Source: JBHJHK01 sp050330975 (GTDB lineage: Bacteria; Pseudomonadota; Gammaproteobacteria; Competibacterales; Competibacteraceae). Taken from it: DNA of 17,497 nt. The DNA is taken from NCBI GenBank assembly GCA_050330975.1, contig JBHJHK010000511.1, forward strand, positions 1 through 17,497, in the 5' to 3' direction. Below are positions 1 to 8,092 of the stretch, piece after piece. The translations under genes and the position numbers were made by a program. The notes under the pieces were generated by a model. It saw only the letters and a program-made list of their open reading frames with translations. It had not been told where the DNA came from and did no database searches. Each line of letters starts with the position of its first letter. Positions within the stretch are counted from its first letter, which is position 1.

Positions 1-1166
1 TGTGCTGCCAACGCCGCCGCCAGGGCGGCGGCGGGCTTGTTGAAGCGATGGGGTTTATCGTCCCCGTCCAGGTCCCACGCCGAGGCCACCAGGGCGGCGC
101 CGTAGAGGCTGATCACCAGTACCGCCGCCGCCACAAAGCGCTGGCTGCGGCGGTCCCACGGGTCCGGGGAGGGGAAAAAAGCTAATAAATACAACGGGAG
201 CCAGAAAAAAAGTGGCTGGAGCCAGCTGTCTTTGAAATAGGTGACGTTGGCCACCAGCACCAAGCCCACAAGCCCCACTAGAATCACCCCCCCCAAACGC
301 CCCAACAAAGCCCGGGCCTCGGGGCACGGTGTTGGCCTGGGGGCGAGTCCCCGGGTCAGGGCAAAGACCAACACCAAGGGCAAGACGAACTGGCACAAGG
401 AGAACAGCAGGTGGCCCACGCCGACCAGCCAAGCCCACCCGCCGGGGGCGGCCGGCTGTAACTTGGCCACCGTGGGGGCCGTGGCCCGCTGCCAGTGGTC
501 TAACAGCCACAGGTAGTGGGGCAGGGCGATGGCCCCGGCCACCGCCGGCACCACCAGGGCCTGGGGCCGCCACAGGGCGGCGCGCCAGGGGGGTAGACTC
601 CAGGCGGCGACCACTAGGGCCACGGCAAACAGGCCAAAGCTGTACTTGGCCAATGCCCCCAGGCCCAGGGTGGCACCCAAGAGGGCAAAATGGCGGGGGC
701 GGGGCTCCGCCACCAGGCGGGCCAGGGCGTAGAGGCTCGCCGCCCCCATGGCCGTGGCCGCCACGGTGTGGGACAAATCCCGATGGCTCTCAAAGCCCAC
801 CTGGGGCAGCAGCAACAATCCCACCGTGGCGAGTCTGGCGTTGGCTTCCCCCAGCCAGTGGCGGGCGGTGAGGTAACTGGCGGAGAGGGTGACGGCCAAC
901 AGGCCGTACTTCACCGCCACCATGGCCACTAGGCTTGGCCCCGGGGCAAAGACCAGGGCCTGGAGCCAAATGTAGAGGGGCGGCTGGCTGCCGTAGCCCC
1001 ATTGGAGGCGTTGGCTGTCCAACAGAAGCTCGGCTTCGTCGAAGGATACCCCTTGGGAGAGCCCCAGGCGCAGGAGGGCGTGCCCTAGGCAATAGCCCAG
1101 CAGCAGGGCCCAAAACCCGCCGGCGGGTCCCAATGTCTGGAGATATTGCAGGGCTCTTCCCGTCAC
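1..1166 (-). CDS. GT39/PMT-like membrane glycosyltransferase, C-terminus beyond window
   Basis: I translated this frame by hand. It is open for 388 codons from a GTG at 1166 and continues off the left edge. Seen: a hydrophobic multi-pass protein with an N-terminal membrane segment (about residues 14-36), then an acidic FDEAE motif (residues 42-46) followed by a QPPLY motif (61-65). Further hydrophobic segments are spread through the rest. Family knowledge: an Asp-Glu pair in the first periplasmic loop followed by a PPL(Y/I) motif is typical of GT39/PMT_2 enzymes (ArnT-like), which transfer sugars from polyprenyl-phosphate donors at the periplasmic side of the inner membrane. Acceptor and donor cannot be told. 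The GTG overlaps the TGA of the EamA gene (GTGA, 4 bases) with no clear ribosome binding site, so translational coupling is likely. No link to creatine metabolism is evident; it may simply be a co-transcribed passenger. Confidence 0.8.
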   Translation of the reverse strand, partial: MTGRALQYLQTLGPAGGFWALLLGYCLGHALLRLGLSQGVSFDEAELLLDSQRLQWGYGSQPPLYIWLQALVFAPGPSLVAMVAVKYGLLAVTLSASYLTARHWLGEANARLATVGLLLLPQVGFESHRDLSHTVAATAMGAASLYALARLVAEPRPRHFALLGATLGLGALAKYSFGLFAVALVVAAWSLPPWRAALWRPQALVVPAVAGAIALPHYLWLLDHWQRATAPTVAKLQPAAPGGWAWLVGVGHLLFSLCQFVLPLVLVFALTRGLAPRPTPCPEARALLGRLGGVILVGLVGLVLVANVTYFKDSWLQPLFFWLPLYLLAFFPSPDPWDRRSQRFVAAAVLVISLYGAALVASAWDLDGDDKPHRFNKPAAALAAALAA

Positions 1167-2026
1167 GGAGGGCCAGAGGGGGTTGGCTCGCGGCGGCTGG
1201 TGGCGTGGAGCACCACGGTGGTGAGCAAGATCCCGCCCCCCAGCAACGCCCGAAGGGTGGGGACCTCGCCCAGGGCGAGCCACACCCACAAGGGCCCCAG
1301 CAGGGTCTCCATGAGCATGACCAAACTCACCTCGGCGGCGGGGATGCGCCGCAGGGCGATGTTGATAAACACAAAGGGCAGGGGTGCCACCACCAACGCC
1401 AACAGCACAAGCCATAGGCCGTCGAGCCCGGTGACGGGGTCGCCGGCGAAAGGTGCCGTCACAACGGCGGTCAACAGGCCGCTCAGGGCGAACAAGATCC
1501 AGGCGTCGGGGGCATCTACCGCCCGAATGAGGCTAAAGGAGATGCCCAAGGCGATGGGCACCACCAGCGCCAGCAGGTCGCCTCGCCAGTGGAGGCCACC
1601 CAGGGCCTCGGAGGCGGCGATCAAAGCCCCCAGGGTACCCCAGGCGATGGCGAGCCAGGTGCCCCGGGACAGCCGCTCGCCAAATCCCATGCCACTCACC
1701 AGGGCCGCCACCAACGGTGTGGCGCTCACCAACACCAACACATTGGCCACCCCGGTGAGTTCGATGGCCCCCACAAAGGCCACCTGACAGCTGGAAAACC
1801 CCAATACAATCCCCACCCCAAACCCGCCGAATCCCATCAGGTGGCGGGGGAGTTGTCGACCGTGGCGCCAGAGGCTCAAAGACGCCAAGACCACAAACAG
1901 CCCCAAGCCCCGCCAAAACAAGGTGGTCCACACGTCGACGCCCACCAGGCGCAGCAGCAAAGAGTCGGGGGAGAGGATCACCACGCCGACGACGGCGAGG
2001 AGCAGCCCCCGGCCGTGGGTGGTCAT
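1163..2026 (-). CDS. EamA/DMT family transporter
   Basis: A 287-residue, very hydrophobic protein with about ten membrane segments in two similar halves, the architecture and length usual for EamA (drug/metabolite transporter) carriers. Recognisable pieces include the first-helix stretch with WTTLFWRG, a mid-protein ELTGVANVLVLVSATPLVAAL and the second-half AAEVSLVMLMETLLGPLWVWLALGE; the Pxx(A/S)AxxL-like ETLLGPLW segment near the end is typical of the family. These carriers export or import small metabolites across the inner membrane; the substrate cannot be read from sequence. Its ATG overlaps the creatinase TGA (ATGA) and its own TGA overlaps the next gene's GTG, so all three are probably translationally coupled. 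It may export a product of creatine breakdown, but that is only inference from position. The bases immediately upstream of the ATG are a run of ten C on the coding strand instead of a Shine-Dalgarno sequence. Confidence 0.88.
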   Translation of the reverse strand: MTTHGRGLLLAVVGVVILSPDSLLLRLVGVDVWTTLFWRGLGLFVVLASLSLWRHGRQLPRHLMGFGGFGVGIVLGFSSCQVAFVGAIELTGVANVLVLVSATPLVAALVSGMGFGERLSRGTWLAIAWGTLGALIAASEALGGLHWRGDLLALVVPIALGISFSLIRAVDAPDAWILFALSGLLTAVVTAPFAGDPVTGLDGLWLVLLALVVAPLPFVFINIALRRIPAAEVSLVMLMETLLGPLWVWLALGEVPTLRALLGGGILLTTVVLHATSRREPTPSGPP

Positions 2027-3258
2027 GGGGGGGGGGCGGGGTGGGGAATGATATTGTGCTCGGGTCCCAGGGGAAAGCCGGTGAGGTTTTCAGCCCCGTC
2101 CTCGGTGATGAGCAGGATATCGTGTTCCCGGTAGCCCCCGGACCCCGGGAGCCCTTCGGGGATGGTGATCATGGGCTCCATGGAGACCACCATCCCAGGT
2201 GCCAGCACCGTGTCCACGTCTTCCCGCAGCTCCAAGGCCGCTTCCCGGCCGTAGTAGTGGCACAACACCCCAAAGGAATGGCCGTAGCCAAAGGTGCGGT
2301 GTTCCAACACCCCGTGTTCCCGGTAGATCTCGTTGAGGCTCTCGGCCACATCGCCACAGCGCACCCCGGGACCCAGGGCGGCCAGGCCCGCCCGGTGGAC
2401 GGCCAGGTTGATCTGCCAGGGGCGCAAATGGGCGTCGCTACAGTGGCCCAAAAACAGGGTTCGCTCCAGGGCGGTGTAGTAGCCGGCGATCATGGGAAAG
2501 CAGTTGAGGCTCAAGATATCCCCCACCTGGACCGGGCGGCTGGTGAGGGGATTGTGGGCCCCGTCGGTGTTGATCCCCGATTGAAACCAACACCAGGTAT
2601 CCCGCAGTTCGGCGTGGGGAAAGCGCTGGGCGATGGCGCGGGTCATGGCGGCGGTGGCGTGGAGGGCCACCTCGTATTCGGGGACCCCTTCGGCCAGGGC
2701 CTCCACGGCGGCGGCGCCCCCTTCGTCGGCGATGGCGGCCCCGGCCCGGATCAGGGCCTGTTCTTCGGCGGATTTGATCAACCGCAGCTGCATGCACGCC
2801 TCTCCCACGTCGCAAAGGTCCACCCCGGGGTAGGCGTGCAACAGTTGGTCCCGGCGCTGGAGGGTCAGGTGGTCGTACTCCACCCCCAGCCGCCGGGAGT
2901 TGGGCACCAGGGCCTTGAGGGCTCGGTGGAAATTGTCTCGCTGCCAGTCGCTGTAGCTCAGGACCTCGTCGGCCACCGCCCGGCGCCAGGGCTGGCCGTA
3001 GTCGATGAGGGCGGCGATGGGGATCACCTGATCCTGGGTCACCACCAGGCCATAGGGGCGGCCAAAGGCACAATAGAGGAAATCGCTGTAGTAGTTGACG
3101 TTGTGGATGGAGGTAAACAGGGTGGCGTCGAGGTCGTGGTGGACCATGACCTCCCGCAGGGCCGTTATTCTTCGGCTGTACTCGGCGGGGGAGAAGGTGG
3201 CGGGTGCCTTGGCGCCGTTGCGGAGGCGCTGGAAGGAGGGTCGCTGGGAATCGGCCAT
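2023..3258 (-). CDS. Creatinase (creatine amidinohydrolase)
   Basis: A 411-residue M24-fold (pita-bread) enzyme that hydrolyses creatine to sarcosine and urea (EC 3.5.3.3) in the cytoplasm. The sequence follows the Pseudomonas creatinase over its whole length: RLRNGAKAPATFS and NYYSDFLYCAFGRPY near the N-terminus, SGINTDGAHNP, CFPMIAGYYTALERTLFL, FGYGHSF and SMEPMITIPEGLPG. All residues known to matter in P. putida creatinase are present at a constant offset of three: Phe65, Arg67, His235 (catalytic base, His232), Glu265, Arg338, Glu361 and His379. It therefore looks like true creatinase, not a metal-dependent Xaa-Pro peptidase. I chose the ATG at 3258 because homology begins a few residues later; the frame stays open to 3375, but that extra stretch looks non-coding. 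The C-terminus ends in an added proline-rich tail encoded by a C10 run. It lies directly behind a complete ABC importer, which suggests creatine uptake. Confidence 0.93.
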   Translation of the reverse strand: MADSQRPSFQRLRNGAKAPATFSPAEYSRRITALREVMVHHDLDATLFTSIHNVNYYSDFLYCAFGRPYGLVVTQDQVIPIAALIDYGQPWRRAVADEVLSYSDWQRDNFHRALKALVPNSRRLGVEYDHLTLQRRDQLLHAYPGVDLCDVGEACMQLRLIKSAEEQALIRAGAAIADEGGAAAVEALAEGVPEYEVALHATAAMTRAIAQRFPHAELRDTWCWFQSGINTDGAHNPLTSRPVQVGDILSLNCFPMIAGYYTALERTLFLGHCSDAHLRPWQINLAVHRAGLAALGPGVRCGDVAESLNEIYREHGVLEHRTFGYGHSFGVLCHYYGREAALELREDVDTVLAPGMVVSMEPMITIPEGLPGSGGYREHDILLITEDGAENLTGFPLGPEHNIIPHPAPPP

Positions 3259-3394
3259 GGGGATGGGGCATCTCGGTGGTTTTGGGCCATTATGGAGGCA
3301 ACTGTTGCCGGGTACCACAAACCCACCGTAGTGCCTCGTCCCGTCGCCAACCCCGTGCAACACCTGGGTCCCCACCGGACAGTCCAGGCGTTAC

Positions 3395-4243
3395 CTAGGC
3401 CTTTATCCCCCGCAGCCGCTCGTTGCGCCGCCGTAAGAGCTCTAGGGTAGTCAGCAGCACAATGGAAATGAGCACCAATAGCGTGGCCACCGCCAAGATG
3501 GTGGGACTGATCTGCTCCCGGATCCCCGACCACATCTGCACTGGGATGGTGCGCTGTTCAAAGCCGGCGATAAACAGCACGATCACCACCTCGTCAAAGG
3601 AAGTGATAAAGGCAAACAATGCCCCCGACACCACCCCGGGGAGGATCAACGGCAAGATGACTTTGAAAAACGTCTCGCTGGGGGTGGCCCCCAGGCTAGC
3701 CGCTGCCCGGATGAGGTTGTTGTCAAAACCCACCAGGGTGGCGGTGACGGTGATCACCACAAAGGGCGTGCCCAAGGCGGTGTGGGCCAGCACTACCCCC
3801 AGGTAGGTCTGGGCCAAATTGAGGAAGGAATAAAAGAAATACATGGCCGCCGCCGAGATGATCAGCGGCACCACCATGGGCGAGATGAGCAGTCCCATGA
3901 TGATGCCCTTGAAGGGCATATGGGCCCGGGACAATCCCAAGGCCGCCAGGGTGCCCAGGACGGTCGCCAACAAGGTGGCGAGGATGGCGACGATAAAGCT
4001 GTTTTGGATGGCCATGAGCCAGTCGTCGCTGGTGAAAAAGTCTCGATACCAGCGCAGGCTATAGGCCTCGGCCTCAAAAGCCAGCATCCCCTCGGTGAAG
4101 GTGAAGTAGGGCTCGGCGTTAAACGACAATGGCACGATGACCAAGATCGGCGCGATCAAAAACAGGAATACCAAGGCACAAAACCCCCGGAAGCCGTAGT
4201 GCCACAGACGCTCCAGGGGGGTGGTATAGGGGGGAAGAGCCAT
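3395..4243 (-). CDS. ABC transporter permease, PotC type
   Basis: A 282-residue inner-membrane permease with six predicted helices, the usual length for the PotC/YdcV subfamily. The EAA loop that docks on the ATPase is visible at residues 177-204 (LIRAAASLGATPSETFFKVI then LPLILPG). Segments such as SPMVVPLIISA, LGTPFVVITVTATL and ITSFDEVVIVLF are typical of spermidine/putrescine-type permeases. The ATG at 4243 follows a GAGGA ribosome binding site seven bases away, and the upstream permease stops only 15 bases earlier, so the two are surely co-translated from one message. It partners the 4259-5563 permease to form the membrane channel. Polyamines are the default substrate of the family, but the downstream creatinase makes creatine or another guanidino compound at least as likely. 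Confidence 0.92.
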   Translation of the reverse strand: MALPPYTTPLERLWHYGFRGFCALVFLFLIAPILVIVPLSFNAEPYFTFTEGMLAFEAEAYSLRWYRDFFTSDDWLMAIQNSFIVAILATLLATVLGTLAALGLSRAHMPFKGIIMGLLISPMVVPLIISAAAMYFFYSFLNLAQTYLGVVLAHTALGTPFVVITVTATLVGFDNNLIRAAASLGATPSETFFKVILPLILPGVVSGALFAFITSFDEVVIVLFIAGFEQRTIPVQMWSGIREQISPTILAVATLLVLISIVLLTTLELLRRRNERLRGIKA

Positions 4244-4258
4244 GGGGAAATCCTCGGG

Positions 4259-5563
4259 TCAGCCCAATTTCATCCGATCGACGCCGATGAGGCGGTTGTA
4301 GACCCCGTAGAGGATCAACACCGCCGCCAACAGCAAGGTCCCCAACGCCGCCGCCAGCCCCCAGTTGAGAGACTGTTGCATGTGGTAGGCAATGAAGTTG
4401 GAGATCAACTGGCCGTCTTGGCCCCCCACCAAAGCCGGGGTGATGTAGTAACCGATGGCCAGGATAAACACCAACACCCCCCCAGCGCCGATTCCGGGGA
4501 TGGTCTGGGGCACATAGACCCGCCAAAAGGCCACCGCCGGGTTGGCCCCCAAGGAGCGGGCGGCCCGCAGATAACTGGGGGGAATGCCCTTCATGACGCT
4601 GTAGAGGGGCAACACCATAAAGGGCAGTAAAATGTGGGTCATGGCGATGATGGTGCCCATCTGGTTGTAGATGAGTTGCAATCGCTGGTCGTCGCCGATC
4701 AACCCGACCCACACCATGAGATCGTTGACCACCCCCTGGGTCTGCAGCAGCACAATCCACGAGGTGGTGCGGACCAAAAGGGAAGTCCAAAAGGGCAGCA
4801 GCACCAAAATCATCAACAAATTGGCGATGCGCGGCGGCTGGGTGGCCAACAGATAGGCGACGGGGTAGCCCAGCACCAAGGTCAAGGCGGTGATCAACGC
4901 CGATATCCACACCGTGCGCCAAAACAACTTGACGTAGATTTGCTGGTAGTCGGGTTGGGAGACGATCTCTCCATCGGGGGCCTGGCGCAGGTCGACGGCG
5001 GCCAGATAATAGGACAGCGTGTAGGATTTGCCCTCCCGCTGGATGAGCTTCCACACCGCAGGATCTCCCCACTCGTCCCGCATGCCGATGATGGTCTCCC
5101 GCCAAGAGCCGTCTTTGGGCTCCTCCATCCGGGCCACCCGGCGGGCGATGCGCATGATGTTGGAGCGCATCCCCGGGGCCTCGTTGTTGAGGCGGGTGGC
5201 CACCTTGCCGATCTCTCGGTTCGCCCGCCCCACCTTGATGTCGGCGGCCAGGGCGGCAAACACCGGCTCTGGGGGTACCCCCTCGCCATCCCAGTGGGCC
5301 TCCAAGGCCTCCAGGGTCTGGGGCAAATGGGTGACCAGTTCGGGGTTGGCGACGCTGCGGGTGATCATGTCCGCGATGGGGATGATAAAACTGAACAGCA
5401 GGAACAACACTAAGGGCGCCACCAGGAGAAGCGCCTTGAGCTTGGCTCGGCGCTGGGCCCGCTGGAGGCTGACCTTGAGGGGCATGCCGTCGGCCGTGGT
5501 CAAGGGCCGCGGCGCCGCGGTGGTTCCAGAGGTGGGCGCCGGGCCCAGATCGGTGGTGGACAT
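4259..5563 (-). CDS. ABC transporter permease, PotB type, with large periplasmic insert
   Basis: A 434-residue permease of the PotB type. The first membrane helix is at about residues 43-66 and the remaining helices follow from about 212. Between them lies an insert of some 140 mostly charged residues (70-205), placed by topology in the periplasm. Classic PotB proteins are near 285 residues, so this insert explains the extra length; permeases of 400-430 residues with such an insert occur in other proteobacterial PotABCD-like systems. The EAA loop is at 330-357 (SYLRAARSLGANPAVAFWRV, then PQTIPG). The ATG at 5563 has a GAGGT ribosome binding site. An 84-base gap separates it from the binding-protein gene upstream and contains a strong hairpin. 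The protein should pair with the PotC-type permease. Confidence 0.92.
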   Translation of the reverse strand: MSTTDLGPAPTSGTTAAPRPLTTADGMPLKVSLQRAQRRAKLKALLLVAPLVLFLLFSFIIPIADMITRSVANPELVTHLPQTLEALEAHWDGEGVPPEPVFAALAADIKVGRANREIGKVATRLNNEAPGMRSNIMRIARRVARMEEPKDGSWRETIIGMRDEWGDPAVWKLIQREGKSYTLSYYLAAVDLRQAPDGEIVSQPDYQQIYVKLFWRTVWISALITALTLVLGYPVAYLLATQPPRIANLLMILVLLPFWTSLLVRTTSWIVLLQTQGVVNDLMVWVGLIGDDQRLQLIYNQMGTIIAMTHILLPFMVLPLYSVMKGIPPSYLRAARSLGANPAVAFWRVYVPQTIPGIGAGGVLVFILAIGYYITPALVGGQDGQLISNFIAYHMQQSLNWGLAAALGTLLLAAVLILYGVYNRLIGVDRMKLG

Positions 5564-5606
5564 GGCAGTACCTCGACGGCGCGACGGGTGGGCACAGGGG
5601 CGCAGC

Positions 5607-5635
5607 GGGCGGGCACTGCCGACGAGCGCCCGCCC
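5607..5635 (-). promoter_or_regulatory. Intercistronic GC-rich hairpin between binding-protein and permease genes
   Basis: A perfect 8-bp inverted repeat (GGGCGGGC and GCCCGCCC) around a 13-base loop lies just after the stop of the solute-binding protein gene. No T-run follows, so it is not a standard terminator. Hairpins at this place in ABC importer operons commonly protect the binding-protein mRNA or partly attenuate transcription, giving more binding protein than permease; that role is inferred here. Confidence 0.5.
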
Positions 5636-5647
5636 CCGAAGAGCCCC

Positions 5648-6748
5648 CTAGCGGGCCAACCAGGCGTTGAAGCGCTCGGTTAGGGTGTCTTGGTTGTCGG
5701 CCCAGAACAGGGGATCCACCTTGATGGGGGTCTCAAAGTTCTCCGGAGCCGTGGGCATGTGGGGACTCATCTCCACCCCAGTCTCTTCGTGCTGGGACAC
5801 CAAGGGGGCCGAGGACTTGCGGGCCGGGCCGTAGGAGATGTACTTGGCTTGGTCGGCGAGGCGCTGGGTGTCGGTGGAGAAACTGATGTATTCCATCACC
5901 GTCTCTTCGGCGGGGACACCCGTGGGAACCACCCAGCCGTCGAGTTCGTACAACTGGCCGTCCCAGAGGATTTCAAAGGGTTGATCCTCGGTGACTTGGG
6001 CGTTGAAAATCCGGCCGTTGTAGGCGGAGACGATCACCGCCTCGCCGTCGGCCAGCAGCTGGGGAGGCTGGGCGCCTTCCTGCCACCAGATCACCTGCTC
6101 TTTGATCTCGTCGAGCTTGGCAAAGGCCTGTTCCACACCTTCTGGGGTGGAGAGGCGCTCGTAGATTTCCTCCCGGGGCACGCCGTCGGCGTACAGCGCC
6201 CATTCCAGGTTGCCGTTGGGCACCCGGCGCAGGGCGCGCTTACCGGGGTAGGCCTCCAGGTCCCACAGGTCGGCGATGCCGCCGGGGGGATTGTCGGCGA
6301 ACTGCTCCGTAGAGTAGGCGAGAACCGTCGAATAGACGATGGTGGGGATAAAACACCCCGACAACGATCCCTCGAGGAAATCCTCGCTGGGAGGCGTGCC
6401 GTCGGGGGCGGCGGCGAGTTCGTTGTCGTAGTCGATCTCCCGAGCCAGGCCCTCGTCGCAGGCGATGATGGCGTCCACTTCGAGGACGTCCACCACGTGG
6501 CTCTCGATGTTGCCCGATTCCACCTGGGTGCGCAGGTAGGCCAGCGCCGCCGACGACTTGTCGACGTTGTTGATCTTGATACCGGTCTTCTCGGTGAAGG
6601 GCTCGTGGTAGGCCTTGGTTTGGCTCATGGTGTAGGCGCCGCCCCAAGAGCTGATGGTCAACGAATCGGGTTGTTGCGCCTGGGCAGTGCCCCAACAGAG
6701 AACCGCTGCGGTGGCGGCGACGGGGTAGAAGGCAGGGCGAATAGTCAC
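5648..6748 (-). CDS. Periplasmic solute-binding protein, PotD type
   Basis: A 366-residue secreted binding protein of the spermidine/putrescine (PotD) superfamily. The reading frame is open further upstream, but the GTG at 6748 is preceded by a clear AAGGAG eight bases away and starts a good signal peptide: TIRP, a hydrophobic core, and the cleavage motif AQA before Gln25. The mature protein opens with LTISSWGGAYT, the signature of the family, and later carries the domain-crossing stretches IPTIVYST, ADLWDLEAYPGKRAL and SAYNGRIF. A single pair of cysteines (residues 97 and 132) could form a disulfide. It delivers ligand to the two permeases encoded downstream. The ligand is unknown; creatine is proposed from the linked creatinase. 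Confidence 0.93.
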   Translation of the reverse strand: MTIRPAFYPVAATAAVLCWGTAQAQQPDSLTISSWGGAYTMSQTKAYHEPFTEKTGIKINNVDKSSAALAYLRTQVESGNIESHVVDVLEVDAIIACDEGLAREIDYDNELAAAPDGTPPSEDFLEGSLSGCFIPTIVYSTVLAYSTEQFADNPPGGIADLWDLEAYPGKRALRRVPNGNLEWALYADGVPREEIYERLSTPEGVEQAFAKLDEIKEQVIWWQEGAQPPQLLADGEAVIVSAYNGRIFNAQVTEDQPFEILWDGQLYELDGWVVPTGVPAEETVMEYISFSTDTQRLADQAKYISYGPARKSSAPLVSQHEETGVEMSPHMPTAPENFETPIKVDPLFWADNQDTLTERFNAWLAR

Positions 6749-6863
6749 GTAGTCAACTCCTTGTTGAAAGACCAGAGCCGAGGGGCTCAGCTCGCCGCGG
6801 GGCAATGGATGGCTTGGCGGCTCGAGCCGGCCCCGCGGTGTACCGACCCAAGCCCCCAGGGCC

Positions 6864-6882
6864 CGCCCTTGTGCCAAGGGCG
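6864..6882 (-). promoter_or_regulatory. Hairpin between ATPase and binding-protein genes
   Basis: A perfect 8-bp stem (CGCCCTTG paired with CAAGGGCG) with a three-base loop lies about 20 bases after the ATPase stop in the 152-base gap before the binding-protein gene. There is no following T-run. It could be an RNA processing or attenuation site that separates expression of the ATPase from that of the binding protein. The remaining part of the gap shows nothing beyond the AAGGAG ribosome binding site. Confidence 0.45.
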
Positions 6883-6900
6883 AGCGGCTGTAAGTGTTCG

Positions 6901-8001
6901 TTAGCCCGCCGGGGCGTCGAGGGCCCGGCAGTCCTCGGCGGCCCAGCCGAGCTGGACCACATCGCCGGTGTTGAGGTGGACATGGCCATGGGCGTTGGGG
7001 ACTTTGACGATAAACTCGTCACTGCCCCCCAGGGCAAAGCGGGTGCGGATGTGGTCGCCGTGGTAGATGAGCTCCTCCACCCGACCCTCGAACACGTTGG
7101 GCACCGATCCCTCGGGGGGATTGACCATCACCCGCTCGGGACGCAGGGAGAGGGTGGTGCGGCTGCCTTTGCCTGCGACGTTGACCTTGAGGGCCTGGGC
7201 CGCGCCGCCGTGGTCCAAGGCCACGGTGCAGGTGTCGCCGTTGTCGGCTTCGATTTGGCCGAACAGGCGGTTGTTCTCGCCGATGAAGGCCGCCACAAAG
7301 GCGTTGCTGGGCTGTTCGTAGAGGACGTCGGGGGTGGCCAGCTGCTGGATGACCCCGTCGTCGAACACGGCGATGCGGTTGGACATGGTGAGGGCCTCGC
7401 TCTGGTCGTGGGTGACGTAGACCACCGTGACCCCCAAATTCTCATGGATGTGCTTGATCTCGTACTGCATCTGCTCCCGGAGATTTTTGTCCAGGGCCCC
7501 CAGGGGTTCATCCATGAGGACCAGCTCCGGGTCGAATACCAGAGCCCTGGCCACCGCCACCCGCTGCTGTTGCCCCCCCGACAGTTGGCCGGGGCGGCGG
7601 CTGCCAAACTGGGGCAGTTTGACCATCTCCAGGGCCTTGGCCACCTTGGCGCGGATCTCCCCTCGGGGGGCCTTGCGCACCTCCAGGGGAAAGGCCAAGT
7701 TCTCGGCCACGGTCATATGGGGAAACAGGGCGTAGTTTTGGAACACCATCCCAATGCCCCGCTTGTGGGGGGCGACATTGTTGATGGGGCGGCCGTCGAG
7801 CACGATATCGCCGTGGGTGGCGGTCTCAAAGCCGGCTAGCATCATCAAACAGGTGGTCTTGCCCGAGCCCGAGGGGCCGAGCAAGGTCAAAAATTCTCCC
7901 CGCTGGATGTCGAGGTTGAGGTTCTTGACCACCAGATTTTCACCGTCGTAGGTCTTTTGCACCTCGACGAAGCGGACGAAGGCAGCGGCGTCGTTGGTCA
8001 T
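6901..8001 (-). CDS. ABC transporter ATP-binding protein, PotA type
   Basis: A 366-residue ATPase that powers the importer encoded downstream. Visible motifs in order: Walker A GPSGSGKT (42-49), Q-loop VFQNYALFPHMTV (Gln88), signature LSGGQQQR (140-147), Walker B VLMDEP (161-166), D-loop ALDKNLR and switch His198 (THDQSEA). Residues from about 240 form a C-terminal OB/TOBE domain with the LRPER motif, as in PotA, UgpC and related CUT1/POPT-class ATPases. The ATG at 8001 is chosen because homology starts about ten residues later; the longer frame would need a TTG start and adds an unlikely sequence. It is the first gene of the transport operon, 91 bases after the dusA stop, and a plausible promoter lies in that gap. 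Confidence 0.94.
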   Translation of the reverse strand: MTNDAAAFVRFVEVQKTYDGENLVVKNLNLDIQRGEFLTLLGPSGSGKTTCLMMLAGFETATHGDIVLDGRPINNVAPHKRGIGMVFQNYALFPHMTVAENLAFPLEVRKAPRGEIRAKVAKALEMVKLPQFGSRRPGQLSGGQQQRVAVARALVFDPELVLMDEPLGALDKNLREQMQYEIKHIHENLGVTVVYVTHDQSEALTMSNRIAVFDDGVIQQLATPDVLYEQPSNAFVAAFIGENNRLFGQIEADNGDTCTVALDHGGAAQALKVNVAGKGSRTTLSLRPERVMVNPPEGSVPNVFEGRVEELIYHGDHIRTRFALGGSDEFIVKVPNAHGHVHLNTGDVVQLGWAAEDCRALDAPAG

Positions 8002-8043
8002 GGGCAGAAGCTTGACTTTCCTTGGATTTTGCAACGCCCTTTG

Positions 8044-8071
8044 AGTATGGACGCGATTGTCCAACCGTCAA
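8044..8071 (-). promoter_or_regulatory. Candidate promoter of the transporter-creatinase operon
   Basis: On the minus strand TTGACG (8071-8066, five of six matches to a sigma-70 -35 box) is followed after 16 bases by CATACT (8049-8044, four of six matches to a -10 box). This would start transcription about 35 bases before the ATPase ATG. The 91-base gap also holds a run of eight G (8075-8082). No operator palindrome is obvious. Confidence 0.4.
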
Positions 8072-8092
8072 CCTGGGGGGGGAGAACGCTTG

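Noticed and set aside
3259..3375. N-terminal extension of creatinase to an upstream start at 3375
   Set aside because: The extra 39 residues have no likeness to creatinase, and known enzymes begin shortly before the RLRNG segment, matching the start at 3258.
6749..6877. N-terminal extension of the solute-binding protein
   Set aside because: The GTG at 6748 has a strong AAGGAG and begins a proper signal peptide; the extension would bury the signal and covers a hairpin.
1..8000. Long open frames on the plus strand opposite the transporter, creatinase and EamA genes
   Set aside because: They are antisense shadows produced by high GC content: low-complexity Gly/Pro/His/Arg-rich translations without recognisable domains, whereas the minus-strand frames give clear family motifs.
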